NCBI RefSeq assembly: GCF_002101965.1
Contig: NZ_LQQA01000010.1
Location: forward strand, 1-64,000
Direction of reading: 5' to 3'
Source: Mycolicibacterium wolinskyi
GTDB lineage: Bacteria; Actinomycetota; Actinomycetes; Mycobacteriales; Mycobacteriaceae
DNA length: 64,000 nt
The position numbers and the translations under genes were made by a program. Under the pieces are notes generated by a model, which ran no database searches, had not been told where the DNA came from, and saw nothing but the letters and a program-made list of their open reading frames with translations. Of this stretch, positions 61,438 through 64,000 are shown piece after piece; within the stretch, counting starts at the first letter, position 1, and each line of letters begins with the position of its first letter.

Positions 61438-62819
61438 TGGACTTCCTGCCTTTCCGGGGTCTGCAGCGCGCTGCCGTTGGCGATCATCCGGGCTTGGATG
61501 TCGCGCGGTGCGAGGTCGCGATATGCCGTGTCGCGGTCGAGCGACAACAGCGTGGCCACCGCGGCGGCGTGGCCGTATTCGAAGCACTGGGCGGTCACGC
61601 GCGCCGACGCCAGGGCCTGATGCTCGGCGCTCAGGCAGCGGCCCGCGACAATGATGTTCTCGCCACGTTCGGGCACGAGCGTGGCGTAAGGGACGTCGTA
61701 GTAGTCATCCAGAAGCCAATGCAGCTTGGGCTTTTCACCATCGTGCAGCTCGATCGGCCACGGCGACCGGCAGATGCTGTCGGGGCGTTTGACGCCGTTG
61801 ACCACGTCGTCGTCGCTCAGCGTCGCTACGCCCTCGATTGTGCGGGTCTGGCGGATGCCGGCTTCCACACCGGTGTCGACGACGAAGGCCTGCGCGCAGC
61901 CCGGCACGGATTCGGCGAGGAAGCGGGCATACTCGCGGACCTGACGGCGTCCCTCGATCTCGGCGATCGTGAAATCCTCGGGGTCGATCACGTTGAGCAT
62001 GCGTCCGTCCGGCGCGGTGAGCCGGGTCGCGTTCACCAGCAGCTCGCTGCGCCGCGTGGTGTCGAAGATCCAGATCTTGTTGCGCGGCAGATCCATGCCG
62101 GCTTGTCGCGCGTGGCCGATGGCGTCGGAAACCCATTGCGGTGAAATGGTGTTGGGACCCCAGGCGGCCCAGAATGCCGCGCAGTCGACGTTGCCGAGCC
62201 GGAAGAACATCGTCGGGTTCTGGATACGCCCGTCGGCGCCGAACCGGTATGCGCCTCCGCCGCGCGCCACCACGGCACCGTCGCCGGACGCGTCGATCAC
62301 GCGTGCCGCGCGGATGATCCCGACCCCCGCGTTGGATGCGATGACCAGGCCGCGGTACGTGCCCTGTTCGGCCACCACGTCGATGACTTGGGTGTGGAAC
62401 AGGATTCGGACGCCGGCGGACGTAAGCAGGTGATCGGCGGCCTCGCGCCAGACCAGCGGATCGTGTGCCGCGGTGAACGTCTTGCCGTAGGGCTGCGGCG
62501 CGGTCAGGCCGCCGCGCACCCGCAATTCGCCGGAAAAGCGTTCGGTGAAACCGTGGATGATCTGCTCCGGCCTCGCACCGTCATCGGAGGCCAGGTACAT
62601 GCCACAGATGGTGCCCGACATGCCCGCGACCGCAGCGCCACCGGCGAACCCGTACTTCTCCACGACGACGACCGATGCGCCGGATTCGGCGGCGACCGTC
62701 GCCGCCGCGACACCGGCCGCCCCGGCGCCGACGACGGCGACGTCCACATCGGCCACAACCGGAAGCCGGTGCTCATCGATACCCGTCTCCAACCGCCATG
62801 CAACCGATATATTGGTCAT
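61434..62819 (-). CDS. FAD-dependent oxidoreductase (FAD_oxidored type)
   Basis: A 461-residue flavoprotein: VDVAVVGAGAAGVAAATVAAESGASVVVVEK binds FAD, GGAAVAGMSGTICGMYL is a hallmark of the PF12831-type family, RVIDASGDGAVVARGG and ENIIVAGRCLSAEHQALAS complete the FAD domain. It probably oxidises a hydroxy or unsaturated acid feeding the next enzyme. ATG 62819 is chosen; five codons upstream remain open. The start codon sits inside a GGTC/GACC dyad facing the divergent GntR gene, which likely represses it. Confidence 0.88.
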   Translation of the reverse strand: MTNISVAWRLETGIDEHRLPVVADVDVAVVGAGAAGVAAATVAAESGASVVVVEKYGFAGGAAVAGMSGTICGMYLASDDGARPEQIIHGFTERFSGELRVRGGLTAPQPYGKTFTAAHDPLVWREAADHLLTSAGVRILFHTQVIDVVAEQGTYRGLVIASNAGVGIIRAARVIDASGDGAVVARGGGAYRFGADGRIQNPTMFFRLGNVDCAAFWAAWGPNTISPQWVSDAIGHARQAGMDLPRNKIWIFDTTRRSELLVNATRLTAPDGRMLNVIDPEDFTIAEIEGRRQVREYARFLAESVPGCAQAFVVDTGVEAGIRQTRTIEGVATLSDDDVVNGVKRPDSICRSPWPIELHDGEKPKLHWLLDDYYDVPYATLVPERGENIIVAGRCLSAEHQALASARVTAQCFEYGHAAAVATLLSLDRDTAYRDLAPRDIQARMIANGSALQTPERQEVQ

Positions 62820-62828
62820 ATGTGGACC
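62814..62828. promoter_or_regulatory. Candidate GntR operator at the FAD-gene start
   Basis: GGTC-ATATGTG-GACC is a 4-7-4 dyad that spans the start codon of the FAD enzyme gene, 46 bp upstream of the gntR start. Its location fits an operator of the FCD-type regulator; the arms are short, so confidence is limited. Confidence 0.35.
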
Positions 62829-62874
62829 GTACATCTACGATCGCGATACTGTCTAGCCCACCGAAAGGGAGGAC

Positions 62875-63525
62875 ATGAGCGGGGAGCCGCAGAACAAGAC
62901 CGATCAGGCGTTCATCGAGATCGAGCGGATGATCGTGCTCGGCGACATCGCGCCGGGCAGCCTGGTCTCGGAGAAGCAGCTGATGGAGCTGACCGGCTTT
63001 GGCCGGACACCGGTGCGCGAGGCACTGCAGCGACTGTCCCGCGAACGCCTCGTCGAAATCCACCCCAATCGCGGTGTGCTCGTCCCTGCGACCTCGATCG
63101 AAGCCCAACTGAAGCTGCTCGAGTTGCGGCGCACGCTCGAGCCGTTCGCCGTACGACTGGCCGCGTCGCGCGCAACCGATGCCCAACGCCGCACCGCCCG
63201 CGAACTCGCCGAAGACGTCATCAGCGGCAGTAAATCCGTCGGCGACTTCTCCGTTTTCCTGCGCAGTGCCCACGCGCTCGTGGTGGCCGCGACGCACAAC
63301 GAGTTCGTCGACGCAGCGATGGCACCCCTCCAGGGGCTGTCACGCAGATTCTGGTTCGGCCATCTCGGCAACACAGCCGAAGACCTGGGCCGGGCCGCCA
63401 AGCTACACCACGACATCCTCTCCGCGATCGCCGACGGCCAGGCGGACACCGCCCACGCCGCGTCGATCGCGTTGAACGACTATCTATTCGAGTTCGCCTA
63501 CGCAACCCTGCCCGGCCGGGGCTGA
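62875..63525 (+). CDS. GntR/FCD-family regulator of the dehydratase operon
   Basis: A 216-residue regulator: winged helix at residues 10-70 (FIEIERMIVLGDIAPGSLVSEKQLMELTGFGRTPVREALQRL, then VEIHPNRGVLV) and a C-terminal FCD helical domain (LLELRRTLEPFAVRLAASRA; HDILSAIADGQADTAHAAS). ATG 62875 follows GGGAGGAC. FCD regulators respond to small organic acids and usually repress adjacent catabolic operons, here the divergent FAD-IlvD-MHS operon and possibly the sulfatase downstream. Confidence 0.92.
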   Translation: MSGEPQNKTDQAFIEIERMIVLGDIAPGSLVSEKQLMELTGFGRTPVREALQRLSRERLVEIHPNRGVLVPATSIEAQLKLLELRRTLEPFAVRLAASRATDAQRRTARELAEDVISGSKSVGDFSVFLRSAHALVVAATHNEFVDAAMAPLQGLSRRFWFGHLGNTAEDLGRAAKLHHDILSAIADGQADTAHAASIALNDYLFEFAYATLPGRG

Positions 63526-63635
63526 ACTCCGGCGTAAATATCTTGCGGCGCACTGTCGAATCTCTGCGAAGCCACCGTCGAACGGCATAGGGTCCTACGG
63601 GCACAGGCTTTTCCGATCGAGCGAGGGGCTTCGAC

Positions 63636-64000
63636 ATGCCGAACGGTAAACCCAACATCCTGGTGATCTGGGGCGACGACATCGGGATCAGCAATCTCAG
63701 TTGCTACAGCGATGGCCTCATGGGCTACCGCACACCGAACATCGACCGCATCGCCAACGAAGGGATGCGGTTCACCGACTCCTACGGTGAGCAAAGCTGC
63801 ACCGCAGGGCGCGCTGCTTTCATCAGCGGACAAAGCGTGTACCGCACCGGCATGAGCAAAGTGGGGATACCCGGTGCCGATATCGGTTGGGCCGCCGAGG
63901 ATCCCACCATCGCCGAGCTACTCAAGCCACTTGGCTACGCGACGGGCCAGTTCGGCAAGAACCACTTCGGCGATCTCAACAAGTACCTGCCAACGGTCCA
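63636..64000 (+). CDS. Arylsulfatase (N-terminal part, cut by window edge)
   Basis: The frame is open from ATG 63636 to the end of the window (121 residues visible). It starts [20 protein letters not shown], with Asp14-Asp15 as metal ligands, then the sulfatase signature at 55-59, CTAGR, in [16 protein letters not shown]; Cys55 would be converted to formylglycine. [14 protein letters not shown] contains the conserved Lys108 and His110. Full-length family members have roughly 500 residues or more. It is co-directional with the GntR gene across a 110-bp gap that holds nothing recognisable. The substrate is unknown. Confidence 0.92.
   Translation, partial: MPNGKPNILVIWGDDIGISNLSCYSDGLMGYRTPNIDRIANEGMRFTDSYGEQSCTAGRAAFISGQSVYRTGMSKVGIPGADIGWAAEDPTIAELLKPLGYATGQFGKNHFGDLNKYLPTV

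Overview
The window is GC-rich, gene-dense actinobacterial chromosome. It looks like a fast-growing Mycobacterium/Mycolicibacterium of the M. smegmatis type; the species is an inference. The evidence is many GTG starts, ATGA/GTGA stop-start overlaps, MMPL and Mce-associated-type membrane proteins, a 13E12-type DUF222/HNH gene, KstR and LexA boxes, and a gene order that (from memory of M. tuberculosis H37Rv) matches Rv1155 to Rv1142c on the left and Rv1112 to Rv1106c on the right, both inverted. The stretch between them, about 15-51 kb, is accessory relative to M. tuberculosis. No rRNA, tRNA, CRISPR array or intact transposase gene was recognised, and no gene-free gap exceeds 300 bases.

Layout. 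0-6 kb: an Rv1155-like F420-binding protein, DUF1697, an LCM-type methyltransferase, an EthA-like flavin monooxygenase divergent from a PucR regulator, and a GntR regulator divergent from a sirtuin. 6-15 kb: an mmpL-tetR-methyltransferase operon, DoxX, a small acidic protein with a strong terminator, and lipid genes (nitronate monooxygenase, SDR, alpha-methylacyl-CoA racemase, crotonase). 15-23 kb: transporters, a TetR/aldo-keto reductase divergon with twin operators, a GlxA-type regulator with an MFS pump, and a secreted fasciclin protein. 23-29 kb: a thiolase/enoyl-CoA hydratase/acyl-CoA dehydrogenase operon, a CoA-transferase and a FadR-type regulator. 29-31 kb: a DUF3556 membrane protein under a KstR box.

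31-35.4 kb holds the most unusual locus. A Nudix-winged-helix (NrtR-like) gene faces an operon of an SPFH protein, a diverged NAD-kinase-like protein and a fusion of an NMN-adenylyltransferase-like domain with a methyltransferase, with twin palindromic operators between them. 35-41.7 kb: DoxX, an SDR/TetR pair with twin operators, DUF899, and an operon of two Mce-associated-like proteins, a hydrolase and a wax-synthase-like acyltransferase. 41.8-51 kb: a hydrolase plus a 976-residue kinase/PLP-enzyme fusion, a LexA-controlled 13E12 protein, a permuted-papain-like hydrolase, a SigL-like ECF sigma factor without an adjacent anti-sigma, and small enzymes.

51-57.5 kb is the conserved core: ychF, a DUF6542 protein, ispH, a lipid-droplet-type protein, xseA, xseB and a KstR-boxed 3-beta-hydroxysteroid dehydrogenase. 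57.5-64 kb: a 2H phosphoesterase, DUF1876, a GntR-controlled catabolic operon (FAD enzyme, IlvD/Edd dehydratase, MHS transporter) and the start of an arylsulfatase cut by the window edge.

Recurring themes are divergent regulator-target pairs with duplicated palindromic operators, leaderless promoters (TANNNT 6-7 nt before the start codon), and long hairpins at gene ends. Links to M. tuberculosis genes are from memory and were not checked by alignment.
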